Of a stretch of DNA of 7,230 nt, positions 1 through 6,427 are shown in pieces; the first letter of the stretch is position 1; the number at the start of each line of letters is the position of its first letter. Made by a program: the position numbers and the translations under genes. Origin of the DNA: Deltaproteobacteria bacterium (lineage in GTDB: Bacteria > Desulfobacterota > Desulfobaccia > Desulfobaccales > 0-14-0-80-60-11); NCBI GenBank assembly GCA_016874945.1, contig VGSO01000145.1, positions 1-7,230 on the forward strand, read 5' to 3'. Below the pieces are notes generated by a model that made no database searches, was not told the DNA's origin, and worked only from the letters and a program-made list of their open reading frames with translations.

Positions 1-114
1 GAGGTCATCGATGTCCTGTGCGAGGCCATCCGCCCACTGTTCCAACAACCTGATCTGGTTCGATCAATGACCTGCTTCAACTGGATTAATACTCTATGTT
101 TGACGTATAATTAG
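1..114 (+). pseudogene. C-terminal end of a probable IS630-family transposase (partial)
   Basis: The frame is open from base 1 to a TAG at 112-114 and gives 37 residues. Residues 2-29 run VIDVLCEAIRPLF...DLVRSMTCFNWI. This resembles the usual C-terminus of IS630-type DDE transposases, where a helix with a spacing like LxEALxxLxxDPERVRS is followed by (M/I/L)TxFxWI. The match is from memory of the family and was not tested by alignment. The catalytic DDE residues would lie upstream, outside the window, so it cannot be told whether the element is intact or a remnant. GC content falls right after codon 25 or so, and no terminal inverted repeat can be identified without the other end. An unrelated gene end cannot be excluded. 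Confidence 0.5.
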
Positions 115-185
115 TATTATACCATTTTCTCTCTCAAGTGCAACAAACTTAATCTGTAACTTATTGATAATCCATAATTATCTTT

Positions 186-213
186 ACCGAAAACCGAAAA
201 CCGAAAACCGAAA
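186..213. repeat. Tandem heptamer repeat, four copies of ACCGAAA
   Basis: Four perfect head-to-tail copies of the 7-bp unit ACCGAAA occupy these bases, followed by a degenerate ACGG. The short unit and lack of spacers exclude a CRISPR array. Such arrays can expand or contract by slipped-strand pairing. They lie about 85 bp upstream of the promoter -35 box, so a regulatory effect is possible but not shown. Confidence 0.85.
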
Positions 214-248
214 ACGGTATTAAAGCGATTGCCCAAAATATCAAATGA

Positions 249-267
249 CTGCCGACCGGACCGGCAG
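249..267 (+). other. GC-rich hairpin
   Basis: CTGCCG at 249-254 pairs perfectly with CGGCAG at 262-267 across a 7-nt loop. A run of five T follows at 281-285, 13 bases past the stem. That is too far for a standard intrinsic terminator. It may be a weak terminator for transcription coming from the transposase, or an operator-like site upstream of the promoter. Confidence 0.35.
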
Positions 268-297
268 GCCCCCGGACAACTTTTTCCCCTGAAATGC

Positions 298-326
298 TTG
301 ACAGAAAGGCCAAAACCAAATAAATT
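298..326 (+). promoter_or_regulatory. Sigma-70-like promoter for the aminotransferase-serA operon
   Basis: A perfect -35 box TTGACA (298-303) is followed after exactly 17 bases by TAAATT (321-326), which matches TATAAT at 4 of 6 positions including the first two and the last. Predicted transcription would start near 333 and give a leader of about 60 nt before the ATG at 396. No attenuator-like structure is obvious in the leader. Confidence 0.55.
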
Positions 327-383
327 AGATTACTTTAGGAAATATTTCTCAATCAATTCCTCCACATCAGAAGGGCACAAGGT

Positions 384-387
384 AAGG
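384..387 (+). promoter_or_regulatory. Ribosome binding site that selects ATG 396
   Basis: AAGG at 384-387 lies 8 nt before ATG 396. An in-frame GTG at 387 would overlap this site and has only a poorly spaced alternative upstream. The ATG start also gives the usual short N-terminus of this aminotransferase family, Met-Lys-Arg-Tyr before the MTPGPTPV motif. Confidence 0.55.
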
Positions 388-395
388 TGTATAAG

Positions 396-1541
396 ATGAA
401 AAGGTATCTAATGACTCCGGGGCCCACTCCCGTGGCTCCGGAGACCCAACTGGCAATGGCGGCACCCATCATCCATCACCGGGCCCCCCAGTTTATGGAG
501 ATCCTGGGAGAAGTGCGGGAAGGGCTCAAGTATCTCTTCCAGACCCGGCAGGAAGTCTTGATTTTCGCCGCCACCGGCACCGGCGCCATGGAAGGGGCGG
601 TGGCCAACACCCTGTCCGCCGGGGATCAGGCCCTGGTGGTGGACGGCGGCAAGTTTGGCGAGCGCTGGACCGAGCTCTGCAACGTTTACGGCGTGAAAGC
701 GGGGCGCCTCGGGGTGGAGTGGGGCCGGGCGGTGGACCCCCAGGCCGTGGCCAAGATGTTGGATGACAACCCGGCCATCAAAGCGGTTTTCGTCCAGGCC
801 AATGAAACCTCCACCGGCGTCCAGCACCCGGTGAAGGAGCTGGCGGACGTGACCAAAAACCGGCCCGGGACTATCCTGGTGGTGGACGCCATCTCCGCCC
901 TGGGGGGCTATGAGCTGCCCATGGACGAATGGGGCGTCGACGTCCTGGTGGCCGGCTCCCAGAAGGCCATGATGCTCCCTCCGGGCCTGGCCTTCGCGGC
1001 CCTGAGCGACAAGGCCTGGGAATTTGTCAAGGCTTCCACCCTGCCCAAATATTATTTCGATTTTGCCAAGGCGCGCAAATCCCAGGAAAAGAACCAAACC
1101 CCTTACACCTCGCCGGTTTCCCTGATTCTGGGCTTGCAGGAAGTCCTGGCCAAGATCCGCCGGGACGGTCTGGAGAAGGTCTTCGCCCACAACCGGCGGC
1201 TTTCCGAAGCCACCAAGGCTGCCATGAAAGCCATGGGCCTGGAGCTTTACTCCAAGGATTACTCCTCGGTGGTCCTTACTGCGGCAATGGCCCCCGCCGG
1301 GGTGGACGGCCAGAAGGTGGTGGCGGAACTGCGCAAAAGGGGCATCTGGATCGCCGGCGGCCAGGCTCAGGCCAAGGGCAAAATCTTCCGCATCGCTCAC
1401 ATGGGCTATATTGACGAAGTGGACCTGGTGGGCGCCATTGCCGGTCTGGAAATCGTGCTGAACCAGTTGGGCTATAAGGTGGCTTTGGGGACCGGGGTCC
1501 AGGCGGCCAATCAAGTATTAGGCAAGGAGGCAGCAGCATGA
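396..1541 (+). CDS. Class V PLP-dependent aminotransferase (alanine-glyoxylate / phosphoserine aminotransferase type)
   Basis: A cytosolic fold-type I aminotransferase of 381 residues, normal length for the alanine-glyoxylate/serine-pyruvate branch of class V. Visible marks, numbered from ATG 396: the N-terminal MTPGPTPV motif (6-13), the glycine-rich cofactor loop TGTGAMEG (60-67), ETSTG (137-141), the PLP-ring aspartate in VVDAISALGG (D164), the Schiff-base lysine in GSQKAMMLPPG (K190), and the substrate-carboxylate arginine in GKIFRIAHMG (R332). The stop overlaps the serA start as ATGA, so the genes are translationally coupled. No classical serC is seen beside serA. I infer that this enzyme supplies the transamination step from 3-phosphohydroxypyruvate to phosphoserine, as proposed for other serA-linked class V enzymes. 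Alanine-glyoxylate or serine-pyruvate exchange remains possible. The family is sure; the substrate is not. Confidence 0.9.
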   Translation: MKRYLMTPGPTPVAPETQLAMAAPIIHHRAPQFMEILGEVREGLKYLFQTRQEVLIFAATGTGAMEGAVANTLSAGDQALVVDGGKFGERWTELCNVYGVKAGRLGVEWGRAVDPQAVAKMLDDNPAIKAVFVQANETSTGVQHPVKELADVTKNRPGTILVVDAISALGGYELPMDEWGVDVLVAGSQKAMMLPPGLAFAALSDKAWEFVKASTLPKYYFDFAKARKSQEKNQTPYTSPVSLILGLQEVLAKIRRDGLEKVFAHNRRLSEATKAAMKAMGLELYSKDYSSVVLTAAMAPAGVDGQKVVAELRKRGIWIAGGQAQAKGKIFRIAHMGYIDEVDLVGAIAGLEIVLNQLGYKVALGTGVQAANQVLGKEAAA

Positions 1542-3121
1542 AGGTCCTCATTAGCGACAACCTGTCCGCCGCCGGGATCGCGGTCCTGGAAGGCCACCCC
1601 AGCATTGAAGTGGTCAACAAACCGGGCATGAGCCCGGAGGAACTGAAAGAAGCCATCAAAGACGCGGACGCCCTGGTAATCCGCAGCGCCACCAAGGTGA
1701 ACGCGGACCTCATCGCGGCGGCCAATCGACTCAAAGTGGTGGGCCGGGCGGGCACGGGGTTGGACAACGTGGACATCCCCTTGGCCTCTAAAAGGGGCAT
1801 CGTAGTGATGAACACCCCCGGCGGCAACACCATCACCACCGCGGAGCACGCCCTGTCTTTGATGATGGCCCTGGCCCGCAATGTCCCCCAGGCGGCCCAA
1901 TCCATGCGGGAAGGCAAATGGGAAAAGAAGAAGTTCCAGGGCACGGAGCTGTTTAACAAAACCCTGGGCGTCATCGGGCTGGGCCGCATCGGCTCGGTGG
2001 TGGCGGAACGGGCCGTGGGCCTGAGGATGCGGGTTATTGCCTATGACCCTTTCATCACCAAGGAAGTGGCGGCCAACATGGGGGTGGAACTGGTTTCCCT
2101 GGACGAAGTGCTGGCCCGGGCGGACTTCATCACTTTGCACATCCCCAAGACCAAAGAGACCGCCCGGCTCCTGAATAAAGAGGCCTTCCGCAAGATGAAG
2201 CCCGGGGTGCGCCTGATCAACTGCGCCCGGGGCGGGCTCATCGATGAAGAGGCCCTCTTGGAAGCCCTTAAGGAGGGGAAGGTGGCCGGCGCCGCGCTGG
2301 ACGTCTTCGAACAAGAACCACCACCGGCGGAATTTCCCTTGCTGGAGCTGCCCAACGTCATCTGCACCCCCCACCTGGGCGCCTCCACCGAGGAGGCCCA
2401 GGCCAACGTAGCCGTGGCCATCTGCGAGCAGATCCTGGAATATCTCCTCATGGGCACCATCAGGAACGCCGTGAACGCCCCGTCGGTGAGTCAGGAGACC
2501 CTATCCCAGATCAAGCCCTATCTCACTCTCGCCGAAGCCCTGGGGAGCTTCCAGTCCCAGGTCACCCAGGGCGCCATCACCGGCGTAACGGTGGCTTACA
2601 TTGGCGAAGTCTCCAAGTTGGACGTCAAGCCCATCACCCAGACCATTCTCAAAGGATTGCTCTTCCCGGTGGTGGGGGATGAAGTGAACTACGTCAACGC
2701 GCCTATGATGGCCGAAACCCGGGGCATTCACGTCCGGGAAGAGAAAGTGGCCTCCGCCGAGGACTTCACCACCCTGATCCGGCTGACGGTGCGCACCGGG
2801 TCGGATGAGAACACGGTGGCCGGCACCATTTTCGGCAAATACGAGCCTCGCCTGGTCCGGATCAACAAGTTCCGTCTGGAGGCCATTCCCGAGGGCCACA
2901 TGCTGTTCATTTACAACACGGACGTGCCCGGGGTCATCGGCGCCATCGGCACCACCATCGGCAGTCACAAGATCAATATCGCCCGGATGAACGTGGGCCA
3001 GGAAAAGGAACGGGGCCAGAACGTCATCCTTCTGACCACCGACACCCCGGTGACTCCCGAGTGCCTGGCCGACGTCCGGGCCTTGGTACACGTGGCCGAA
3101 TGCACCCAATTGGAGTTATAG
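1538..3121 (+). CDS. serA: D-3-phosphoglycerate dehydrogenase, long (ASB-ACT) form
   Basis: Oxidises 3-phosphoglycerate to 3-phosphohydroxypyruvate with NAD, the first committed step of serine synthesis in the cytosol. The protein has 527 residues, the length of the long SerA type found for example in Mycobacterium and Bacillus. Domains: a split substrate-binding domain (about 1-98 and 285-315), the NAD-binding Rossmann domain with GLGRIG at 147-152 and the cofactor-selecting D170, an intervening ASB domain (about 320-445) and a C-terminal ACT domain (about 453-527, HMLFIYNTDVPGVIG...). The catalytic triad is visible as R231 (CARGG), E260 (DVFEQEP) and H279 (TPHLGAS). A strong AAGGAGG at 1524-1530, 7 nt before the ATG, supports the start. 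The ASB and ACT domains imply feedback control by serine, known for the family but not proven here. It forms an operon with the preceding aminotransferase. Confidence 0.97.
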   Translation: MKVLISDNLSAAGIAVLEGHPSIEVVNKPGMSPEELKEAIKDADALVIRSATKVNADLIAAANRLKVVGRAGTGLDNVDIPLASKRGIVVMNTPGGNTITTAEHALSLMMALARNVPQAAQSMREGKWEKKKFQGTELFNKTLGVIGLGRIGSVVAERAVGLRMRVIAYDPFITKEVAANMGVELVSLDEVLARADFITLHIPKTKETARLLNKEAFRKMKPGVRLINCARGGLIDEEALLEALKEGKVAGAALDVFEQEPPPAEFPLLELPNVICTPHLGASTEEAQANVAVAICEQILEYLLMGTIRNAVNAPSVSQETLSQIKPYLTLAEALGSFQSQVTQGAITGVTVAYIGEVSKLDVKPITQTILKGLLFPVVGDEVNYVNAPMMAETRGIHVREEKVASAEDFTTLIRLTVRTGSDENTVAGTIFGKYEPRLVRINKFRLEAIPEGHMLFIYNTDVPGVIGAIGTTIGSHKINIARMNVGQEKERGQNVILLTTDTPVTPECLADVRALVHVAECTQLEL

Positions 3122-3122
3122 G

Positions 3123-3192
3123 AACCACAGATTAACCCAGATGGACACAGATGATTTTATTAATCCGTGTTAATCTGTGTTCATCTGTGGTT
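3123..3192. repeat. 70-bp imperfect palindrome of the ACCACAGAT dispersed-repeat type
   Basis: Perfect 10-bp outer arms, AACCACAGAT (3123-3132) and ATCTGTGGTT (3183-3192), enclose further mostly complementary sequence, so roughly 25 of 30 positions can pair around an AT-rich centre. Each arm contains the motif (A)CACAGAT in degenerate copies about ten bases apart. From general knowledge, this type of element is scattered through intergenic regions of many bacterial genomes. It starts two bases after the serA stop and ends 23 bases before the next start codon. As RNA it would form a long hairpin that could separate the two transcripts or stabilise the serA 3' end. Confidence 0.8.
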
Positions 3193-3215
3193 TAAAAATA
3201 TTTCGGAGAGCAAAC

Positions 3216-3626
3216 ATGGCCGAACCTGAGGACAAGGGCTATACCGTCAAGGATCGGCGGTTTCACCAGCTCAGCGAGGAAGAGGAGGCCAGGGTCCTGG
3301 AAGAGGAAGCGGCCAAGCAGGCGGCCCAAGAGGCAGAGGTGGGGCCTCCACCGGGAGCTGAGGTGGACGAGGACATTCTTCTGCCGCAAATCACCTTCTC
3401 CTCTTTCCTATTTTCCTTAGGATCCTCGGCTTTTATTCATCTAGGGGCGCTGCCCAACCCCGACACCGGGGAGTTTAACAAGAGCCTGCCCCTGGCCAAG
3501 CAGACCATCGACCTCCTGGGGATGCTGCGGGAAAAGACCCGGGGCAACCTGACCGCGGATGAAGAGGACATGTTTGATCACCTGCTCTATGACCTGCGGA
3601 TGCAGTACATCAAGGAGGCAGGCTGA
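3216..3626 (+). CDS. DUF1844 domain protein
   Basis: A small soluble protein of 136 residues without signal peptide or membrane helix. Residues 1-57 are strongly charged, with a Glu-rich helical run (SEEEEARVLEEEAAKQ at 20-35) followed by a Pro/Gly linker. Residues 58-136 match the DUF1844 pattern: ITFSSFLFSLGSSAFIHLG, then PNPDTGE, LAKQTIDLLGMLREKTRGNL and a final LLYDLRMQYI. The function of this family is unknown. It is regularly seen near ispE and prs in Desulfobacterota-like genomes, as here. The frame also opens at GTG 3177, but that start lies inside the palindromic repeat. ATG 3216, with GGAG at 3205-3208 seven bases upstream, is better supported and gives a sensible N-terminus. The stop abuts the probable ispE start. 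Confidence 0.85.
   Translation: MAEPEDKGYTVKDRRFHQLSEEEEARVLEEEAAKQAAQEAEVGPPPGAEVDEDILLPQITFSSFLFSLGSSAFIHLGALPNPDTGEFNKSLPLAKQTIDLLGMLREKTRGNLTADEEDMFDHLLYDLRMQYIKEAG
3612..3618 (+). promoter_or_regulatory. Shine-Dalgarno site probably serving ispE
   Basis: AAGGAGG lies within the last codons of the DUF1844 gene, 4 nt before an in-frame CTG at 3623 that overlaps the DUF1844 stop as CTGA. It is the only strong ribosome binding site near the expected ispE N-terminus. A second AGGAG at 3629-3633 lies 16 nt before the next in-frame CTG at 3650. Confidence 0.5.
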
Positions 3627-4516
3627 GCAGGAGTTCTGGCGCTGAAGGACTGCGGCGGCTCTGTCCCGGTAAGGTCAACCTTTACCTCCGGGTGGTCCGG
3701 CGTCGCCCCGATGGCTACCACGACCTGATGACTGTCATGCAGCCCCTGAGCCTGGCGGATGAGTTGATTATCCGGCCGGGCGGAACCGGCGTCACCCTGG
3801 AGTGCAATGACCCCCGTATTCCCGCAGGGGAAGAGAACCTGGCGGTGCGGGCCGCCTTGGCCTATGGGCGGGAATGGGGGCGCCGGCTCGGGGTCCATAT
3901 CACCCTGGACAAACGCATCCCCCTGGCCGCAGGGCTGGGGGGCGGCAGCAGCGACGCCGCGGGGACCCTGCTGGGACTGAACCAACTTCTGGGGCGGCCC
4001 TTGGAGACAACCGCCTTGCACCGCCTGGCAACCGGTCTGGGAGCGGATGTTCCTTTTTTCTTATTGAACGGGCCGGCGGTGGCCCGGGGCATCGGGACGG
4101 AACTGACGCCCATAACTTTACCGCCTTACTGGTACCTGCTGCTCAACCCGGGGGTGTCCGTCTCCACCCGCTGGGTTTACCAAAACCTGGACCCGGCCAA
4201 TCTGAAGGCGAAAGTTATGGAGGATTGGAATTCCAAGACACCCGAGGCCTGGGTTCACAACGATTTGGAAACCGTAACCCTGAAACATTTTCCCGAATTA
4301 TCCAAACTGCTGGAGCAACTGGCGGAACTGGGCTCCCGGATTCAGGGCATGTCCGGCAGCGGCCCCACCTTGTTCGCTCTTTTTGATTCATTGGACGCCG
4401 CCCGAGACGCGGCCCGGGGAATGCGGCGGCACTTTTCCGGCTGGATGACCATCACCCGAGGCCTCACCGGGCCCGCGGAGGACCCGGGCTGGGAGAACGA
4501 CACATGGATGGTTTGA
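3623..4516 (+). CDS. ispE: 4-diphosphocytidyl-2-C-methyl-D-erythritol kinase, probable CTG start
   Basis: A GHMP-family kinase that phosphorylates CDP-methylerythritol with ATP in the MEP pathway of isoprenoid synthesis. Numbered from CTG 3623 (297 residues), it shows the N-terminal CPGKVNLYLRV segment with the conserved lysine K17, RPDGYHDL (28-35), the ATP loop PLAAGLGGGSSDAAG (about 100-114), the catalytic aspartate D142 in GADVPFF, and the third GHMP motif GMSGSGPTLFAL (242-253). The only standard start codon is GTG 3692, which would remove the PxK segment and is therefore unlikely. In-frame CTG codons at 3623 (good ribosome site, coupled to the DUF1844 stop) and 3650 (K8; length 288, close to the 283 of E. 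coli) are the alternatives; the frame is closed by a TGA at 3590. The 3' end overlaps prs by 13 bases. Identity is sure; the exact start is not. Confidence 0.92.
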   Translation: MSRSSGAEGLRRLCPGKVNLYLRVVRRRPDGYHDLMTVMQPLSLADELIIRPGGTGVTLECNDPRIPAGEENLAVRAALAYGREWGRRLGVHITLDKRIPLAAGLGGGSSDAAGTLLGLNQLLGRPLETTALHRLATGLGADVPFFLLNGPAVARGIGTELTPITLPPYWYLLLNPGVSVSTRWVYQNLDPANLKAKVMEDWNSKTPEAWVHNDLETVTLKHFPELSKLLEQLAELGSRIQGMSGSGPTLFALFDSLDAARDAARGMRRHFSGWMTITRGLTGPAEDPGWENDTWMV

Positions 4517-5439
4517 AAATTTTTACCGGCAATGCCAACCGTCCCCTGGCGGAAAAAATTTGCCAGCACCTGGGGGTGCCCCTGGGGGAAGCCACCGTGG
4601 GGCGCTTCTCGGACGGGGAGATCCGGGTGGAGTTCCATGAAAACGTGCGGGGTAAAGACGTTTATGTCATCCAGCCGTTCAGCATGCCGGCCAATGAACA
4701 TATGATGGAACTCTTTATTATGCTGGATGCCCTGAAACGGGCCTCCGCCCGGAGCATCACCGCGGTGGTGCCCTATTATGCCTATGCCCGCCAGGACCGC
4801 AAGACCGCGCCCCGGACTCCCATTTCCGCCAAACTGGTGGCGGATCTTCTGAGCACCGCGGGGGCCACCCGCCTGCTGGCCATGGACCTGCACTCCGGCC
4901 AGATCCAGGGCTTTTTCAATATCCCGGTGGACCATCTTTTCGCGGCGCCGGTGACTCTGGAATATATCAGGGAGAATTTCGATGCGGACGTGGTTATCGT
5001 CTCCCCCGACGCCGGCGGGGTGGAGCGCGCCCGGGCCTATGCCAAACGATTGGACACCTCCCTGGCCATTATTGATAAACGTCGGGATGGCGCGTCCATC
5101 CGGGCCATGACCCTCATCGGCAATGTCTGGGGGAAGGAAGCGGTCATCGTGGACGACATGATAACCACCGGGGCCACCCTGACCATGGCGGCGGAACTGC
5201 TCCTGCGCCACGGGGTTCGGGCGGTGCACGCCTGCGCCACCCACCCGGTGATGAGCCGCAACGCGGTGAGCAATATTCAGGGGTCCCTGCTCCAGACCGT
5301 GGCGGTGACCGACACCATTCCCTTAAGCCCCGAAGCCGCGGCCTTGGAAAAGATCCGGGTCCTGTCGGTGGCGCCCCTCCTGGGCGAGGCCATCCGCCGC
5401 ATTCATAACCAGGATTCGGTGAGTTCGTTGTTTGTTTAA
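4504..5439 (+). CDS. prs: Ribose-phosphate pyrophosphokinase (PRPP synthetase, class I)
   Basis: Transfers pyrophosphate from ATP to ribose 5-phosphate, giving PRPP for purine, pyrimidine, histidine, tryptophan and NAD synthesis in the cytosol. The 311 residues match the usual 310-320. Motifs: the N-terminal GRFSDGEIRVEFHENVRG (33-50), VIQP with NEHMMEL (55-70), YYAYARQDRK (91-100) and RTPISAK (104-110), the catalytic-site histidine in DLHSGQIQGFF (H130), PDAGG (168-172), the flexible-loop KRR (192-194), and the PRPP-binding loop VIVDDMITTGATL (214-226). GGGAG at 4491-4495 lies 8 nt before the ATG. Overlap with ispE suggests coupled translation. These features fit the phosphate-activated, ADP-inhibited class I enzymes (family knowledge). 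It is the last GC-rich gene before the AT-rich cassette. Confidence 0.97.
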   Translation: MDGLKIFTGNANRPLAEKICQHLGVPLGEATVGRFSDGEIRVEFHENVRGKDVYVIQPFSMPANEHMMELFIMLDALKRASARSITAVVPYYAYARQDRKTAPRTPISAKLVADLLSTAGATRLLAMDLHSGQIQGFFNIPVDHLFAAPVTLEYIRENFDADVVIVSPDAGGVERARAYAKRLDTSLAIIDKRRDGASIRAMTLIGNVWGKEAVIVDDMITTGATLTMAAELLLRHGVRAVHACATHPVMSRNAVSNIQGSLLQTVAVTDTIPLSPEAAALEKIRVLSVAPLLGEAIRRIHNQDSVSSLFV

Positions 5440-5622
5440 CCTAGTGGTAAGATTCCGAAATTTTTGATTTAGATTTAAGTTTTATCGCCTTTAATATGAT
5501 AATCTTCCCTTTTTTTCTGGCTTTTTTGGGGATAATATATATACAAATGAGAAAACTTGGATATCCTTTGTCTAGTTTCTAAATTCAAAGCATTTTAACC
5601 CTTCGGTTAAAAGGATATTATA
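5440..5622 (+). other. AT-rich junction between prs and the acquired cassette
   Basis: No gene is seen here. Composition changes from GC-rich to AT-rich within about 20 bases of the prs stop. A weak stem (GG-AAGATT at 5446-5454 against AATCTT-CC at 5501-5509, loop of 46) precedes seven T at 5510-5516 and could be a poor intrinsic terminator for prs. GATAAT at 5531-5536 resembles a -10 box but lacks a recognisable -35. A second weak candidate is TTGGAT (5557-5562), 17 nt, TAAATT (5580-5585). None is convincing on its own. Confidence 0.4.
5593..5615 (+). promoter_or_regulatory. Perfect hairpin abutting the ribosome binding site of the Ntn-hydrolase-like gene
   Basis: TTTTAACC (5593-5600) pairs perfectly with GGTTAAAA (5605-5612) around a CTTC loop. 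The 3' arm contains the first two bases of the Shine-Dalgarno AAGGA (5611-5615), which sits 7 nt before ATG 5623. Folding could limit ribosome access, so translational or temperature control is possible. It lacks the T-run expected of a terminator. Confidence 0.55.
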
Positions 5623-6411
5623 ATGACCCTCGCAGTTTCTCTCCGTGTTCCTGATGGGCTAGTAATTGCTGCCGATAGTCTATCCACTACGAGAGGTGAA
5701 ATTGGAATACAAGGAGAATTTAAAGGACAATGTCCCGCTTGTAAAAAAGATATTCAATTAAAGGATATTAAATTTCCCCCCCTTCCTATACCGTCCTCTG
5801 TTTCATCTTATGCACAAAAAGTATTTGCTTACAAAGAACATTATGGGATAGCCACATATGGTATGGCTATTTTGAATGAAAAAACAATTTATTATCATGT
5901 TAAATTACTTGAACAAATAGATTCCTCAAATGAGAAGGCAGTAGTTACTAAGATTGCTAAGAAACTTATGGAATATTTCCATGGTGAAATCAAAAAACAA
6001 TTTAAGGATATTGATAAAGCCCCAGACACGTTCAAGCCATTAGGATTCTTAATTGTTGGATATGACAATGAAATAGGAAAAACAATTGAAATCCATATTG
6101 GCAAGAAACCTAATATTGAAGAAAGAATTGGTTCTGGATGTACTATTGGGGGGGACATAGCCGTAGCAAGCAATTTATGGGAAATAGGAAAAAAAGACCC
6201 TCGTCTTTCAACAAAATACGCAAGTTTTTCTCTTCAAGATGCAGTAGATTATGCTGAATATTTAATAAATACGACTGCAAAGTTTCAAAGGTTTGCAAAT
6301 ATGATCCCAACGGTTGGTGGTGAGGTAGATATTGCACTAATTACCCCTTATAAAAAATTCACATGGATAAAATGTAAAAAATTAACTAAGATACTGGAAC
6401 TTGATAAATAA
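5623..6411 (+). CDS. Proteasome-fold Ntn-hydrolase-like protein
   Basis: A 262-residue protein with the pattern of proteasome beta / HslV / Anbu-type N-terminal nucleophile hydrolases. Removing the initiator Met would expose Thr2. The segment TLAVSLRVPDGLVIAADS puts an aspartate 17th counting from that Thr, as with proteasomal Asp17. QKVFAYKEHYGIATYG (65-80) resembles the strand carrying the catalytic Lys33, making K66 the best counterpart. FLIVGYD (142-148), RIGSGC (169-173, like the Ser129 turn), SLQDAVDYAEYLI (203-215) and TVGGEVDIALI (230-240) follow the usual order. Between D18 and K66 lies an unusual insert with CPAC (37-40). The Asp166/Ser169 pair of proteasomes is not evident. There is no signal peptide. 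It is AT-rich, unlike the flanking housekeeping genes, and lies 16 bases from the next gene. Fold assignment is by motif reading only; substrate and assembly state are unknown, and catalytic activity is likely but unproven. Confidence 0.72.
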   Translation: MTLAVSLRVPDGLVIAADSLSTTRGEIGIQGEFKGQCPACKKDIQLKDIKFPPLPIPSSVSSYAQKVFAYKEHYGIATYGMAILNEKTIYYHVKLLEQIDSSNEKAVVTKIAKKLMEYFHGEIKKQFKDIDKAPDTFKPLGFLIVGYDNEIGKTIEIHIGKKPNIEERIGSGCTIGGDIAVASNLWEIGKKDPRLSTKYASFSLQDAVDYAEYLINTTAKFQRFANMIPTVGGEVDIALITPYKKFTWIKCKKLTKILELDK

Positions 6412-6415
6412 TAAT

Positions 6416-6420
6416 AGGGA
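6416..6420 (+). promoter_or_regulatory. Ribosome binding site that selects ATG 6428
   Basis: AGGGA at 6416-6420 lies 7 nt before ATG 6428. It therefore favours that codon over the in-frame TTG at 6401, which sits inside the end of the preceding gene. Confidence 0.5.
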
Positions 6421-6427
6421 TACTAAA

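Larger units (their letters stand above)
115..386. other. AT-rich intergenic region upstream of the serine operon
   Basis: No coding frame of note is seen on either strand here. The stretch contains a heptamer tandem repeat (186-213), a short GC-rich hairpin (249-267) and a sigma-70-like promoter (298-326), each listed separately. The outer end of the IS630-like element probably lies somewhere in the first part, but no terminal repeat could be assigned. Confidence 0.7.

Noticed and set aside
100..120. TTGACG with TATAAT-like sequences as a promoter
   Set aside because: TATAAT (106-111) directly abuts the -35-like box and TATTAT (115-120) is only 9 bases away, so the spacing is wrong; it also overlaps the end of the transposase frame.
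186..216. CRISPR-like array
   Set aside because: The 7-bp units are contiguous with no spacers and no cas genes are nearby.
408..1514. Long open frame on the minus strand opposite the aminotransferase
   Set aside because: It is a shadow of a GC-rich gene: the translation is low-complexity, rich in His, Gly and Pro, with no recognisable motif, while the plus strand carries a complete enzyme.
1276..3109. Several minus-strand open frames opposite serA
   Set aside because: All lie within the well-supported serA gene and show no domain or ribosome site; they follow from GC-rich third positions.
4342..5273. Minus-strand open frames opposite ispE and prs
   Set aside because: They span two confirmed genes on the other strand and have compositionally biased products.
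6401..6427. TTG 6401 as start of the small antitoxin-like gene
   Set aside because: It overlaps the end of the previous gene and lacks a ribosome site, whereas ATG 6428 has AGGGA at proper spacing.
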